Source: Firmicutes bacterium HGW-Firmicutes-9
Lineage (GTDB): Bacteria; Bacillota; Clostridia; Christensenellales; CAG-138
Length of the DNA stretch: 64,000 nt
NCBI GenBank assembly: GCA_002841395.1
Contig: PGZM01000001.1
Span: forward strand, 62,001-126,000
Reading direction: 5' to 3'
The notes beneath the pieces were generated by a model that did no database searches, had not been told where the DNA came from, and saw only the letters and a program-made list of their open reading frames with translations. Each line of letters starts with the position of its first letter. Within the stretch, counting starts at the first letter, position 1. The translations under genes and the position numbers were made by a program. Positions 37,260 through 46,527 of this stretch are shown piece by piece.

Positions 37260-37348
37260 CGCGGTTTGCGACGGGGTGTTAGAATCAGAGCAATCTTTGG
37301 CATTCTTGCGTGCCTAGCGCGCAGAACCATTTGCACAAAAGGAGTTGC

Positions 37349-38035
37349 ATGGCAAACAAAACCAGCCTGACCATCGGCGCATATACCGTTCAAGTGACAC
37401 GTAAGCGCATCAAAAACATGTATCTTCGCGTGCTGCCGCAGGAGGGGATTTCTGTCAACGCGCCAATACGCACCACGGACGCGGACATCTACCGCTTTGT
37501 GATAGATCGTGCGGACTGGATCGCTTTGCAGCTGCGGAAACAGGTGGCCGTACTGCCGCGCGGATATGAGGACGGCGACGCAATACCGTATTTCGGCAAG
37601 AGCCTGACGCTGCGGCTCATCGACCGCACGGGACGCTCCCACATTGCGCTGCGCGGGGATGTGCTGGAGCTGTATATCCGCCCTGACGCGGACGAAATCG
37701 CGCGCAAAAAGGCAATAGACGCCTGGTATCGCGCGGAGCTGTATGAGGCGGCCGGCGCGATGCTGCCCGCCATCGAGCGCACGGTCGGCAAGCGCGCGGG
37801 CGAGCTGAAGGTGCGGGATATGAAGACGCGATGGGGCACCTGCAACATCAAAACTGCGCTGATTACGCTCAATCTCCGGCTTGCGGAGCGGCCCGCGGAG
37901 TGCCTGCGATACGTGCTCACGCACGAATTGTGCCACCTGCACGAGTCGGGGCATGGCGAACGCTTCTGGAAACGCATGGACGTGTACTATCCGGACTGGA
38001 AACGCGTGCGAAAGCTGCTCAAACAGCGCATCTGA
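37349..38035 (+). CDS. YgjP-like (M48-type) metallopeptidase domain protein
   Basis: MKTRWGTCNIKTALITLNLRLAERPAECLRYVLTHELCHLHESGHGERFWKRM (HExxH-like HELCH). Confidence 0.9.
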   Translation: MANKTSLTIGAYTVQVTRKRIKNMYLRVLPQEGISVNAPIRTTDADIYRFVIDRADWIALQLRKQVAVLPRGYEDGDAIPYFGKSLTLRLIDRTGRSHIALRGDVLELYIRPDADEIARKKAIDAWYRAELYEAAGAMLPAIERTVGKRAGELKVRDMKTRWGTCNIKTALITLNLRLAERPAECLRYVLTHELCHLHESGHGERFWKRMDVYYPDWKRVRKLLKQRI

Positions 38036-38066
38036 CACAAGAGAGAACAGAATCGCTTTCAACAAA

Positions 38067-38094
38067 AAAAGCCGGGGCTTATGCTCCGGCTTTT
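38067..38094. terminator. Intrinsic terminator between convergent genes
   Basis: AAAAGCCGGGGC-ttat-GCTCCGGCTTTT. Confidence 0.85.
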
Positions 38095-38106
38095 GTGATG
38101 CACTGT

Positions 38107-38673
38107 TCAGGAAAGGTTGTTCTTCTTGAGCACGGGGATCATGCGCTTCGCGATCAGCGCGGCGACGAGGCTCTTGGCGAGGTCGCCCGGCACGAACACG
38201 AGGAAGCAATACAGCACCGCCGTCCAGACGGACACCTGCTTGCCGAGATAATAGTTGCTCAGGAAGTAGAAATACGTTGTGCCGAGCACGTAGACCGCGA
38301 GCAGGCCGACCAGCGCCGCGATCAAGAGCCGCCAGAAGGTGGGGTTCTCGACTTTTTGCACGATTGCGCCCGTGATGAACGCGCCGACGACGAAACCGAT
38401 CAGGTACCCGAACGAGGGCTTGAGCACGTAACCGATGCCGCCTCCCTGTGTGAAGACGGGGATGCCTATGAGGCCGACCGCGAGGTAGACCAGCGCGCTG
38501 GCCGCGCCCAGCTTTTTGCCGAGCAGCATGCCCGCGAGCACGACGAAGAACGTCTGCATCGTAAACGGTACGAGCGGCACGGGCACGCGGATAAACGCGC
38601 CGACGGCGATCAACGCCGCAAACAGCGCAACGAGTATCATTTTATACGTGCGGGATTTTGCAACAGGGTTCAT
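38107..38673 (-). CDS. bioY: Biotin transporter BioY
   Basis: VPLVPFTMQTFFVVLAGMLLGKKLGAASALVYLAVGLIGIPVF..GGGIGYVLKPSFGYLIGF. Confidence 0.93.
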   Translation of the reverse strand: MNPVAKSRTYKMILVALFAALIAVGAFIRVPVPLVPFTMQTFFVVLAGMLLGKKLGAASALVYLAVGLIGIPVFTQGGGIGYVLKPSFGYLIGFVVGAFITGAIVQKVENPTFWRLLIAALVGLLAVYVLGTTYFYFLSNYYLGKQVSVWTAVLYCFLVFVPGDLAKSLVAALIAKRMIPVLKKNNLS

Positions 38674-38746
38674 TGGAAACAGTTCTCCTAACTTGATTCT
38701 CTTATTACTTTGCCGAACTTCTCCGGCAGCGCCGCGTTCTGCGCGG

Positions 38747-39721
38747 CTAGATCACCTTTACGCTGATTTCGCCGGAGGAGAGCGCTTCCCGGTGCCCATC
38801 TGCAAACTCTACGACGAGGCGGCAGTGGTCGTCTACGTCGATTGCGCGGGCGGGCGTTGCTCCGCCTTCTGTGATGACGTTCACCTGTCTACCCAGCACG
38901 AAGCTGCGCCTGCGGTATTCCGCGTTGGTTTCCGCGCTACCGAGCGCGCGGTAGAGCGGCAGAAAACGGTTGAGATATTCCGCGATCATGCGGTTTTTCG
39001 CGTCCGGCGCGGGGGATATGAGCACGCTGCCCGCGATGTCCCGAATCTCCGCCGGAAACCCGCCGTCCGGTTCCAGCACGTTGATGCCGGTGCCGAGGAT
39101 CGCGTACTCAAACTGTCCGCTCTCCATGTCAAACGAGCCTTCCGTGAGGATGCCGCAAATCTTCTTGCCGCGCATGAACACGTCGTTGACCCACTTGATG
39201 GAGGCCGGTTCGCCGGAGAGCGCTTCCACCGCGCCACAGACGGCAACCGCCGCCGTGGTGGTGATCAGCGTCGCGTCGTCCGGCGCGATCTTGGGCTTGA
39301 GCAGGAGGGAGACGTAGACGCCCGTGCCCTGCGGGGAATAAAAGCTGCGCCCTTTGCGTCCGCGCCCGCCAGTCTGTTCGGCGGCGATGACGACGGTGCC
39401 TTCGGCTGCGCCTTCGTTTGCGAGCTTGCGGAGCACGAGGTTTGTCGAGTCCACCGAATCGAACACGCGAAGGTCGAGAGACTGTGCGTCGCCTGTGAGA
39501 TATTGCCGGATGCCGCTTTCGGAGAGCACGTCGCTGGAAGCAGCGAGGCAGTAGCCGCGGTTCGGGACAGCCTGAATCGGGTAGCCATCGGCTTGGAGGG
39601 CTTTGATCGCCTTCCAGACCGCGTTTCGGCTCACGCCGAGGCGGCGGGCGATTTCCTCACCGGAGAGGAAGACGCTCTTGTTGGATTCGAGTAGGGTGCG
39701 AAGGTGGTCTTGTACGGTCAT
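38747..39721 (-). CDS. birA: Biotin--[acetyl-CoA-carboxylase] ligase / biotin operon repressor
   Basis: N-terminal HTH; FDSVDSTNLVLRKLANEGAAEGTVVIAAEQTGGRGRKGRSFYSPQGTGVYVSLLL; IKWVNDVFMRGKKICGILTE. Confidence 0.93.
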   Translation of the reverse strand: MTVQDHLRTLLESNKSVFLSGEEIARRLGVSRNAVWKAIKALQADGYPIQAVPNRGYCLAASSDVLSESGIRQYLTGDAQSLDLRVFDSVDSTNLVLRKLANEGAAEGTVVIAAEQTGGRGRKGRSFYSPQGTGVYVSLLLKPKIAPDDATLITTTAAVAVCGAVEALSGEPASIKWVNDVFMRGKKICGILTEGSFDMESGQFEYAILGTGINVLEPDGGFPAEIRDIAGSVLISPAPDAKNRMIAEYLNRFLPLYRALGSAETNAEYRRRSFVLGRQVNVITEGGATPARAIDVDDHCRLVVEFADGHREALSSGEISVKVI

Positions 39722-39802
39722 GGAGAATCTCCTTAGGGGGTAGTATAAATGGGTGCAAATAAAATGTCAACTGAACAAAATAAAAAGGGTGACGTTAAGC
39801 GC

Positions 39803-40588
39803 TCAATCCAATCTCCTGATTGAATATCCGAAACGATCAACTGAATCCAGATAGTATGAAAACAAGAAATCGAAAACGGCTTCATATTTCTCGCCTATTT
39901 TATTTGTTAATTCAAAGCAATTCTTAATTATTCCAAGGTCAGCCTCTTTTAATGCATCCTCGCGAAACAAGAAGTTGATCTTCTGAGGAATGTTCGGTTG
40001 AAGTTCTCCTAGGGCATTAGGGCAATGAAACAAGAAAACCTTGAGTTCTCTACAAGAAAAACCATGGAACTGATCTCTAATAGATGTTCTAGAATGAGTA
40101 CACCGGATAATCTGATTCGAGATATTACATAGGTTATATGATATGCATATATAGGAAGTATCCAGGGTCTCAATGTTAAAACCATCTTCTTCTCCCTCAA
40201 CATAGCATTTACTATTTTTAATTGCTTCTGATTCGAAAAAATCTCGACTTAAGCCTTGACTTATTGAGCAATCGAGAACATCTATTATCGGTTGTCTTTC
40301 AAAGAGATCTCGCTTTTCCTCGGCGTTTAACATCCGTTCATTCAACTCGTTTGATTTGTCATTTTGGCGAATCGCAACTAAGCCTAAAACAACCGTACCA
40401 AGAAATGCCTCAAACCCAGCAATGTATGTAATCAGCTCTCCCGCTTGCCAAGTTGAAGCAAACCAAGGTGAGATCGCGGGGATTCTATATGCAATATGAA
40501 CAAGAATCAAAGGCAAAAAGAACAGACTAAATCCGATCATAGCCGTTTGCCAAATATGTTTTTTAATCCAATCAAGTATCTTTGACAT
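39803..40588 (-). CDS. AT-rich orphan membrane protein of unknown function
   Basis: Two N-terminal TMs plus cytosolic domain; clearly AT-richer than its neighbours. Confidence 0.7.
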   Translation of the reverse strand: MSKILDWIKKHIWQTAMIGFSLFFLPLILVHIAYRIPAISPWFASTWQAGELITYIAGFEAFLGTVVLGLVAIRQNDKSNELNERMLNAEEKRDLFERQPIIDVLDCSISQGLSRDFFESEAIKNSKCYVEGEEDGFNIETLDTSYICISYNLCNISNQIIRCTHSRTSIRDQFHGFSCRELKVFLFHCPNALGELQPNIPQKINFLFREDALKEADLGIIKNCFELTNKIGEKYEAVFDFLFSYYLDSVDRFGYSIRRLD

Positions 40589-40683
40589 AGAATTCTACCT
40601 CCGAAATCCCATTTCCCTCACTATACCACCCAGTAAACCCAAACGCGAGAGAGGATTTTGTTACACCCCAAAAAGAAAAAATT

Positions 40684-40709
40684 CCCCCGCCGACAACCGC
40701 CAGCGGGGG
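40684..40709 (-). terminator. Intrinsic terminator of ABC operon
   Basis: CCCCCGC...GCGGGGG; minus strand continues AATTTTTTCTTTTT. Confidence 0.8.
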
Positions 40710-40734
40710 TAATTTTTTTCCTTAAATCAAGGAC

Positions 40735-41589
40735 TTATCTCTTTTTTCTGGAAAGGTTCAATAGCGCAAGCCCAAGGAACAGGATGCCCGCACCGATCAG
40801 AACCAGAATGCTGGTCATCGGGGTCACCATCTTGTCCCCAACCTGGAACGTCACGCCCAGCATCTGCTTAAACCCGTCAACCACTTCCGCTGGCGCTCCC
40901 GCAAACCCGGTCGTGATCGCGTCTTCCATAATCACCTGCCGCAGCAGCAGCGCGGAGTGCGACGGCGGGAAGAGCTTGATGACCATCTGCACGCTCTCCG
41001 GCAGCTGGCCGATCGGGATGTAGATGCCCGTCATGAAGCCGATGATCGTGCCGATGATCGTACTCGCGATCGAGAACGCGTTGTTGCTCTGGAAAAACGA
41101 GACGAAGAACAGCACCAGCGCGGTGTTAGAAAACGTCGAGAGCAGGATCAGTCCGAAGATTTTCAAGAACTGAATGCCCGTAAACATCGTGCCGCCACCG
41201 CTGAGCAAATACAGCTGGCATAGTACGAGCGCCACGACGCACATAATTACGCCGATCACAAACGCGCTGAGGATATAGCCGCCCGCTATGCTGACACGCG
41301 GCATCGGCGAGGAATGGATGTCCTTGATGATCTTCTTGGACTTGTCCTCGACCATTGTGCCGAACGCGCCCATCGTGGTGGTCACAGACGTGACCGCGAT
41401 GAGACCCGCGACGATCCAGCGATCCATGATGTTGCGCGCATTGGCGATTTCGCTCATGCTGCTCGACCAAACATCGCCGAGGAACAGCGCATACATGCCG
41501 ATGATGATGAACACCGACAGCAGCGAGAAAAAGACCGATGCCCGATCTTTAAAGAAGACAAGGAGGTTACGCTTCATAAAGTTAATCAT
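40735..41589 (-). CDS. ABC-2 type transporter permease
   Basis: MKRNLLVFFKDRASVFFSLLSVFIIIGMYALFLGD..; multi-TM. Confidence 0.88.
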   Translation of the reverse strand: MINFMKRNLLVFFKDRASVFFSLLSVFIIIGMYALFLGDVWSSSMSEIANARNIMDRWIVAGLIAVTSVTTTMGAFGTMVEDKSKKIIKDIHSSPMPRVSIAGGYILSAFVIGVIMCVVALVLCQLYLLSGGGTMFTGIQFLKIFGLILLSTFSNTALVLFFVSFFQSNNAFSIASTIIGTIIGFMTGIYIPIGQLPESVQMVIKLFPPSHSALLLRQVIMEDAITTGFAGAPAEVVDGFKQMLGVTFQVGDKMVTPMTSILVLIGAGILFLGLALLNLSRKKR

Positions 41590-42500
41590 TCGCGAATCTC
41601 CTTTCCCGTGATGGCGATAAATGCATCGTCCATTGTGCCCGTCGTGACGGTAAAGCCCGTGATAGCATCCTTGTATGTGTCAAGCAGCGGCAATGCGGCG
41701 AGCGTGTTCGGAACTTTGAGCGTCACGCGGTCTGCGACGACCTCCGGCGCAAGTCCCGCGGCGGTGAGCCTGCTTGCCAGCGCCTCCGCCTCCTTCGTGG
41801 TGAGCGTGAGCTTATCGCTCGTAAACCGCTCCTTCAGGTCGGAAGGCGTGCCTTTGGCGACGATGTTGCCGTTGTCGATGACGATGACGTAGTCCGCCTC
41901 CGCGGCCTCTTCCATATAGTGCGTGGTGAGGAATATCGTCATGCCCGTGTCGTGCTGGAGCTTTGTGATCGTCTCCCATACGCTCTTGCGCGTCTGCGGG
42001 TCGAGGCCGGTGGTCGGCTCGTCCAGAAACAGAATTTTCGGCGTGTTGACCAGCGCGCGTGCGATGTCGCAGCGTCTGCGCTGACCGCCACTGAGCTTGC
42101 CGTAAGGCCGCTTCATGATCTCCTGAATCCCCATGCGCTCTGCAATGTCGCGGATGGTCTTCTCGAGCTGTTTCCCCTTCAGCCCGTAAAAGCCCGCGCG
42201 GATGTGCAGGTTTTCCGAGACGGTGAGCAGCGGGTCTAATAACCCGTCCTGAAACACCGCGCCGATGGTATGCCGGATCGCGTTGTCGTCACGTCCCAGC
42301 AGATGACCATCCACCTCAACCTTGCCCGCGTCCGATTGCAGAAACGTGCAGATGATGTCGATGGTGGTTGACTTGCCCGCGCCGTTCGGCCCGAGGAACG
42401 CGAAGATCTTTCCCTGCTCCACGTAAAAGTCGATGCCCTTCACGGCGGGTACCTGTCCGTAGCTCTTTTGCAGCCCGGACACCTCAATGATGTGTTCCAA
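41586..42500 (-). CDS. ABC transporter ATP-binding protein (DrrA-like)
   Basis: FLGPNGAGKSTTIDI; LSGGQRRRCDIARALVNTPKILFLDEPTTGLDPQTR. Confidence 0.93.
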   Translation of the reverse strand: MEHIIEVSGLQKSYGQVPAVKGIDFYVEQGKIFAFLGPNGAGKSTTIDIICTFLQSDAGKVEVDGHLLGRDDNAIRHTIGAVFQDGLLDPLLTVSENLHIRAGFYGLKGKQLEKTIRDIAERMGIQEIMKRPYGKLSGGQRRRCDIARALVNTPKILFLDEPTTGLDPQTRKSVWETITKLQHDTGMTIFLTTHYMEEAAEADYVIVIDNGNIVAKGTPSDLKERFTSDKLTLTTKEAEALASRLTAAGLAPEVVADRVTLKVPNTLAALPLLDTYKDAITGFTVTTGTMDDAFIAITGKEIRE

Positions 42501-42627
42501 TCAACAATTCCCCCTTTTTCCATTGGTGATTTTCGCTACACAGTATAATATACTTCATCACGTGAGGCAATAGAAATTGCATCAAATATGATCGATTCTT
42601 TGTAAAATTCATGCAAAAGCGATAACG

Positions 42628-42664
42628 GCAGGCTCCGATCAATGCAGATCAGGCCTGCTTTTTT
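42628..42664 (+). terminator. Intrinsic terminator on + strand with no upstream + strand gene
   Basis: GCAGGC..GATC..GATC..GCCTGC-TTTTTT. Confidence 0.7.
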
Positions 42665-42667
42665 GAG

Positions 42668-42696
42668 TTGACATTCTATCGAATCAGTCATATAAT
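42668..42696 (+). promoter_or_regulatory. Perfect-consensus sigma-A promoter for hydrogenase operon
   Basis: TTGACA (42668-42673), 17-nt spacer, TATAAT (42691-42696). Confidence 0.9.
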
Positions 42697-42744
42697 ATCG
42701 ATAACAAAAACGCGATATGATAACTCGCAAGGGAGAACATCTCG

Positions 42745-43002
42745 ATGGACATCACGGTATGCATCGGCAGCTCCTGCCACCTGAAAGGCTCACGCGCGGT
42801 GGTCGAGCGGCTGGAACAACTCATTCTGGATGGCGGATGGAAGCAAAAAGTGGCCTTGAGCGGCTCGTTTTGCATGGGACAGTGCCAAACGGGCGTGAGC
42901 GTGCGCGTCGATGGAGCCTATCACTCGCTCACGCCGGAAACGACGGAGCAGTTCTTCCTGCAGACGATCCTGCCGCGACTGCTGTCGGGAACGTCTCTGT
43001 AA
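42745..43002 (+). CDS. Thioredoxin-like [2Fe-2S] ferredoxin, hydrogenase-associated (paralogue A)
   Basis: MDITVCIGSSCHLKGSRAVVERL..FCMGQCQTGVSVRVDG. Confidence 0.85.
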   Translation: MDITVCIGSSCHLKGSRAVVERLEQLILDGGWKQKVALSGSFCMGQCQTGVSVRVDGAYHSLTPETTEQFFLQTILPRLLSGTSL

Positions 43003-43048
43003 TGCAACAAATCGAAACTGTAATACCGGATTAAGAAGGTTAAACAAC

Positions 43049-44725
43049 GTGTCGGATGTATTGCGGCTGAAGAAGTCGAACTGCAAAAACTGCTATAAAT
43101 GTATTCGCCATTGTCCGGTCAAATCGATCCGCTTCTCCGCCAACCAGGCGCATATCGTCGGCGAGGAGTGCATCCTTTGCGGGCAATGTTTCGTTGTATG
43201 TCCGCAAAACGCAAAGGAGATCGCGGACGGAACGGAGCTGGTTCGCGTACTGCTCGACGGCGTGAACCCCGTGATCGCAAGCCTCGCGCCTTCATTCGCC
43301 GCGTATTTTGAACAGGTCGGGTTCTCCTCGCTGCGCGAGGCGCTCATACGGCTTGGCTTTGCTTCCGCAGAGGAGACGGCGCTCGGCGCAACGCTGGTCA
43401 AGCGTGAATATGAGCGGCAGCTGCAACAGGCGCAGGAGGATGTGATCATCAGCTCTTGCTGCCCTTCGGTCAACCTGCTGATCCGGAAATATTATCCCGA
43501 ACTGATCAAGCATCTCTCGCCCGTGGTGTCACCGATGATAGCGCACAGCATCGACATCAAGCGGCGAATACCGCAGTCAAAAACGGTGTTCATCGGGCCC
43601 TGCCTTTCCAAAAAGGATGAGGCGGAGGACAGCCTCGTTGACGCGGTGCTGACGTTTGACGAACTCTCGCGGATGCTGGCGGAAGCAAACATCGTACCCG
43701 AGCCCGTGCAGGACAATCCCGAGGAGAGCCGCGCGCGCCTCTTCCCGACTGTCGGCGGCATCCTCAAAACCATGGATGTCCCTGATACCGGCTACACCTG
43801 CCTGACGGTGGACGGAACGGAAAACTGCAAGGCGGCGCTTGCGGATCTTGCGGCGGGGAATCTGCACAAGTGTTTCCTGGAGATGAGCGCATGCTCCGGC
43901 AGCTGTATCGGCGGTCCGGTCATGGAAAAGTATAAAAACTCGCCCGTGCGGCACTATCAGGCGGTGATTTCATCCGCGGGCAAGCGGGATTTCGCCGTGT
44001 CCATGCCGGAGACTGGCTCTCTTGTGCGGCGGCATACCTACATCGGCGTGCCCGTCTCGCAGCCATCGGAGGAAGAGATCGCAAAGATACTTGCAAAGAC
44101 CGGAAAACTCAAAAAAGAGGATGAACTGAACTGCGGCAGCTGCGGCTATAATACCTGCCGCGAAAAGGCGATTGCGGTTTGGCAGGGCAAAGCGGATATC
44201 AGCATGTGCTTGCCGTTTCTGATGGATAAAGCAGAGCGTTTTTCCAACAATATCCTGAGCCATACACCAAACGGCATCCTCGTGGTCAACGAGGAGTTGG
44301 AGGTACAGCAGGTCAACGCCGCTGCGATGAAGATGCTGCATATTTCGCATGGAGGCGACGTGCTTGGCGAGCCGCTGGTGCGCATCATGGACCCGCTGCC
44401 GTTTGTTGCGGCATTGGAGGGCGGCGCCGTTCGTGAGCAGCGCGCGTATTATGCGGAGTATGCCAAGTATCTGGAGCTTTCGCTCGTGCACGACAAGGAG
44501 ACACATATTCTGATCGCGATTCTGCGCGATGTGACGGAAGAGGAAGAGCAGCGCCTCAAGAAGGAGGAGATTGGCCGCCAGACGGTGGAGATCGCCGACC
44601 GCGTGGTCGAAAAGCAGATGCGCATCGTGCAGGAGATCGCCTCTCTTCTTGGTGAAACAACCGCGGAGACCAAGATTGCGCTCACCAAGCTCAAAGAGTC
44701 CATCAACAACGACGAATCGCGGTAA
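43049..44725 (+). CDS. PAS-containing sensory-type [FeFe]-hydrogenase (group C-like)
   Basis: GTG start 43049; CKNCYKCIRHCP / CILCGQCFVVCP; H-cluster motifs SSCCPSV, GPCLSKK, EMSACSGSCIGGP; CGSCGYNTCREKA; PAS-like SNNILSHTPNGILVVNEELEVQQVN. Confidence 0.87.
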   Translation: MSDVLRLKKSNCKNCYKCIRHCPVKSIRFSANQAHIVGEECILCGQCFVVCPQNAKEIADGTELVRVLLDGVNPVIASLAPSFAAYFEQVGFSSLREALIRLGFASAEETALGATLVKREYERQLQQAQEDVIISSCCPSVNLLIRKYYPELIKHLSPVVSPMIAHSIDIKRRIPQSKTVFIGPCLSKKDEAEDSLVDAVLTFDELSRMLAEANIVPEPVQDNPEESRARLFPTVGGILKTMDVPDTGYTCLTVDGTENCKAALADLAAGNLHKCFLEMSACSGSCIGGPVMEKYKNSPVRHYQAVISSAGKRDFAVSMPETGSLVRRHTYIGVPVSQPSEEEIAKILAKTGKLKKEDELNCGSCGYNTCREKAIAVWQGKADISMCLPFLMDKAERFSNNILSHTPNGILVVNEELEVQQVNAAAMKMLHISHGGDVLGEPLVRIMDPLPFVAALEGGAVREQRAYYAEYAKYLELSLVHDKETHILIAILRDVTEEEEQRLKKEEIGRQTVEIADRVVEKQMRIVQEIASLLGETTAETKIALTKLKESINNDESR

Positions 44726-44761
44726 CGGATTTACTGCGATGCAGAAAGGAGGCGATAGCCG

Positions 44762-45943
44762 ATGATCACCAACAGCCATTTATGCGCCGATATCGGCTAT
44801 ATGAGCCTCAACCATGCGGGCGAACAGCTTTGCGGCGACCATGTCGAAATTGCCGAGACAGACGGGAACTCCACGGTGATTGTGCTTGCGGACGGTCTCG
44901 GCAGCGGCGTCAAGGCGAGCATTCTCTCCACGCTGACGAGCAAAATTATCTCCACGATGCTTGCGGCGGGTCTTCGCCTTGAGGACTGTGTGGAGACGAT
45001 CGCCGCGACGCTGCCCGTTTGCAGCAACCGCGGAATCGCGTACTCGACATTTACCATTCTGCGCCTCGTCAACAACGAACGCGCGGAGATCATACAATAC
45101 GACAACCCCGCTGTGATCCTCCTGCGCGAGGGGAAAAGCGTAGAAATGCCGACCACGATGCTGACCATCGGCGGCAAGCAGATCTACCGCACGGATGTTG
45201 CGCTGCGGGAGAACGACCTGTTTCTCGCGCTGAGCGACGGCGTTGTGCACGCGGGCGTCGGCGGCGTCTATAACTTCGGCTGGCGGCGGGAGGATATCGC
45301 GCGCTTCATGGAGCCGTTCTGGCACGTCGGTTTCACGGCGAAGACGCTCTCGACGATTCTGCTGCAGGAGACAAACCGCCTCTATGCCGCGCAGCCAGGC
45401 GATGATGCAACGGTTTGCGCCGTGCGGATTCGACCGCGCGTACCGATGAATCTGCTCTGCGGACCGCCCGCGAGCCGCGACGACAACGAGAAGATGATGT
45501 CGCTCTTTTTTGGTAAAGAGGGAAAGCACATCATCTGCGGCGGCACGACCGCGTCGATTGCGGCGGATTATCTCCATCGTCCGCTCAACGTCGGCCTTGC
45601 GTTTCCCGATCCGGTGATTCCGCCGACCGCGACCATCGACGGCGTCGATCTCGTGACGGAAGGCATCATCACCATCAACCGCGTGCTGGAATACGCGCAA
45701 AACCACCTCGACGACAACAGCGCCTATGAGCGATGGAGCATCGGACGCGACGGCGCAAGCCAGATTGCGCGGCTGTTGTTTGAGGAGGCAACGGACATTA
45801 ACTTTTTCGTCGGCTGTGCGGTCAACCCCGCGCACCAGAACCCGGAGCTGCCGATCAATTTCCGGCTCAAGATGCGCCTGGTCGAGCAGCTGTCCGACTG
45901 CCTTTTGAAGATGGGTAAGCGCATCAAGACGAGCTATTTTTAA
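44762..45943 (+). CDS. SpoIIE/PP2C-family phosphatase with additional C-terminal domain
   Basis: GEQLCGDHVEIAETDGNSTVIVLADGLGSGVKASILSTLTSKII..; DDATVCAVRI, then ~160 aa GKHIICGGTTASIAADYL... Confidence 0.85.
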   Translation: MITNSHLCADIGYMSLNHAGEQLCGDHVEIAETDGNSTVIVLADGLGSGVKASILSTLTSKIISTMLAAGLRLEDCVETIAATLPVCSNRGIAYSTFTILRLVNNERAEIIQYDNPAVILLREGKSVEMPTTMLTIGGKQIYRTDVALRENDLFLALSDGVVHAGVGGVYNFGWRREDIARFMEPFWHVGFTAKTLSTILLQETNRLYAAQPGDDATVCAVRIRPRVPMNLLCGPPASRDDNEKMMSLFFGKEGKHIICGGTTASIAADYLHRPLNVGLAFPDPVIPPTATIDGVDLVTEGIITINRVLEYAQNHLDDNSAYERWSIGRDGASQIARLLFEEATDINFFVGCAVNPAHQNPELPINFRLKMRLVEQLSDCLLKMGKRIKTSYF

Positions 45944-46023
45944 CCCGCGGTCTGTCGGCGGAACGCTCCGCAAGACTGAATCGCAACGTTTTATCATAAA
46001 CACGCTGGAGGAACAACACACAC

Positions 46024-46527
46024 ATGCAGCCAACTTTTGACTACAGCGCGGTGGACGACATTCTTTCCCTCTATGGCAAGAAGGAGTCGAATATCATCGC
46101 AATCCTGCAGGACGTGCAGGAGCGTTATCACTATCTGCCGCGCGAAGTGTTTCCCTATCTTTCAGGCGCGCTCGGCGTCAGCGAAGCGAGGCTATACTCC
46201 GTCGCGACGTTTTACGAGAACTTCTCACTGGAAGCAAAGGGCAGGTTCGTGATTCGCGTCTGCGACGGAACCGCCTGCCACGTGCGCAAATCCATCCCGA
46301 TTCTGGAACGCCTGCGCAAAGAACTCGGACTTTCGGAGGCAAACAAGACCACCGCGGATCGCGGCTTTACGGTAGAGACGGTCTCGTGCCTCGGCGCATG
46401 TGGCCTTGCTCCCGTCATCACGGTCAACGATCAGGTCTATCCTGCCATGACGCCGGATAAAGCGAGCGAGCTGATCACCGCTCTGCGCGCACAACTGGCG
46501 GCGGAAAGCGAGGGCGCAAGCGCATGA
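46024..46527 (+). CDS. NADH-dependent [FeFe]-hydrogenase NuoE-like subunit (HydC/HndA)
   Basis: LQDVQERYHYLPREVFPYLSGALGVSEARLYSVATFYENFSLEAKGRFVIRVCDGTACHVRKS; CLGACGLAP. Confidence 0.93.
   Translation: MQPTFDYSAVDDILSLYGKKESNIIAILQDVQERYHYLPREVFPYLSGALGVSEARLYSVATFYENFSLEAKGRFVIRVCDGTACHVRKSIPILERLRKELGLSEANKTTADRGFTVETVSCLGACGLAPVITVNDQVYPAMTPDKASELITALRAQLAAESEGASA

Noticed and set aside
37124-38209. 361-aa minus-strand ORF antisense to YgjP-like gene
   Set aside because: Shadow ORF; the sense frame has the HELCH metallopeptidase signature.
38516-39694. 392-aa plus-strand ORF antisense to bioY/birA
   Set aside because: No recognisable domain, low-complexity composition, sense genes certain.
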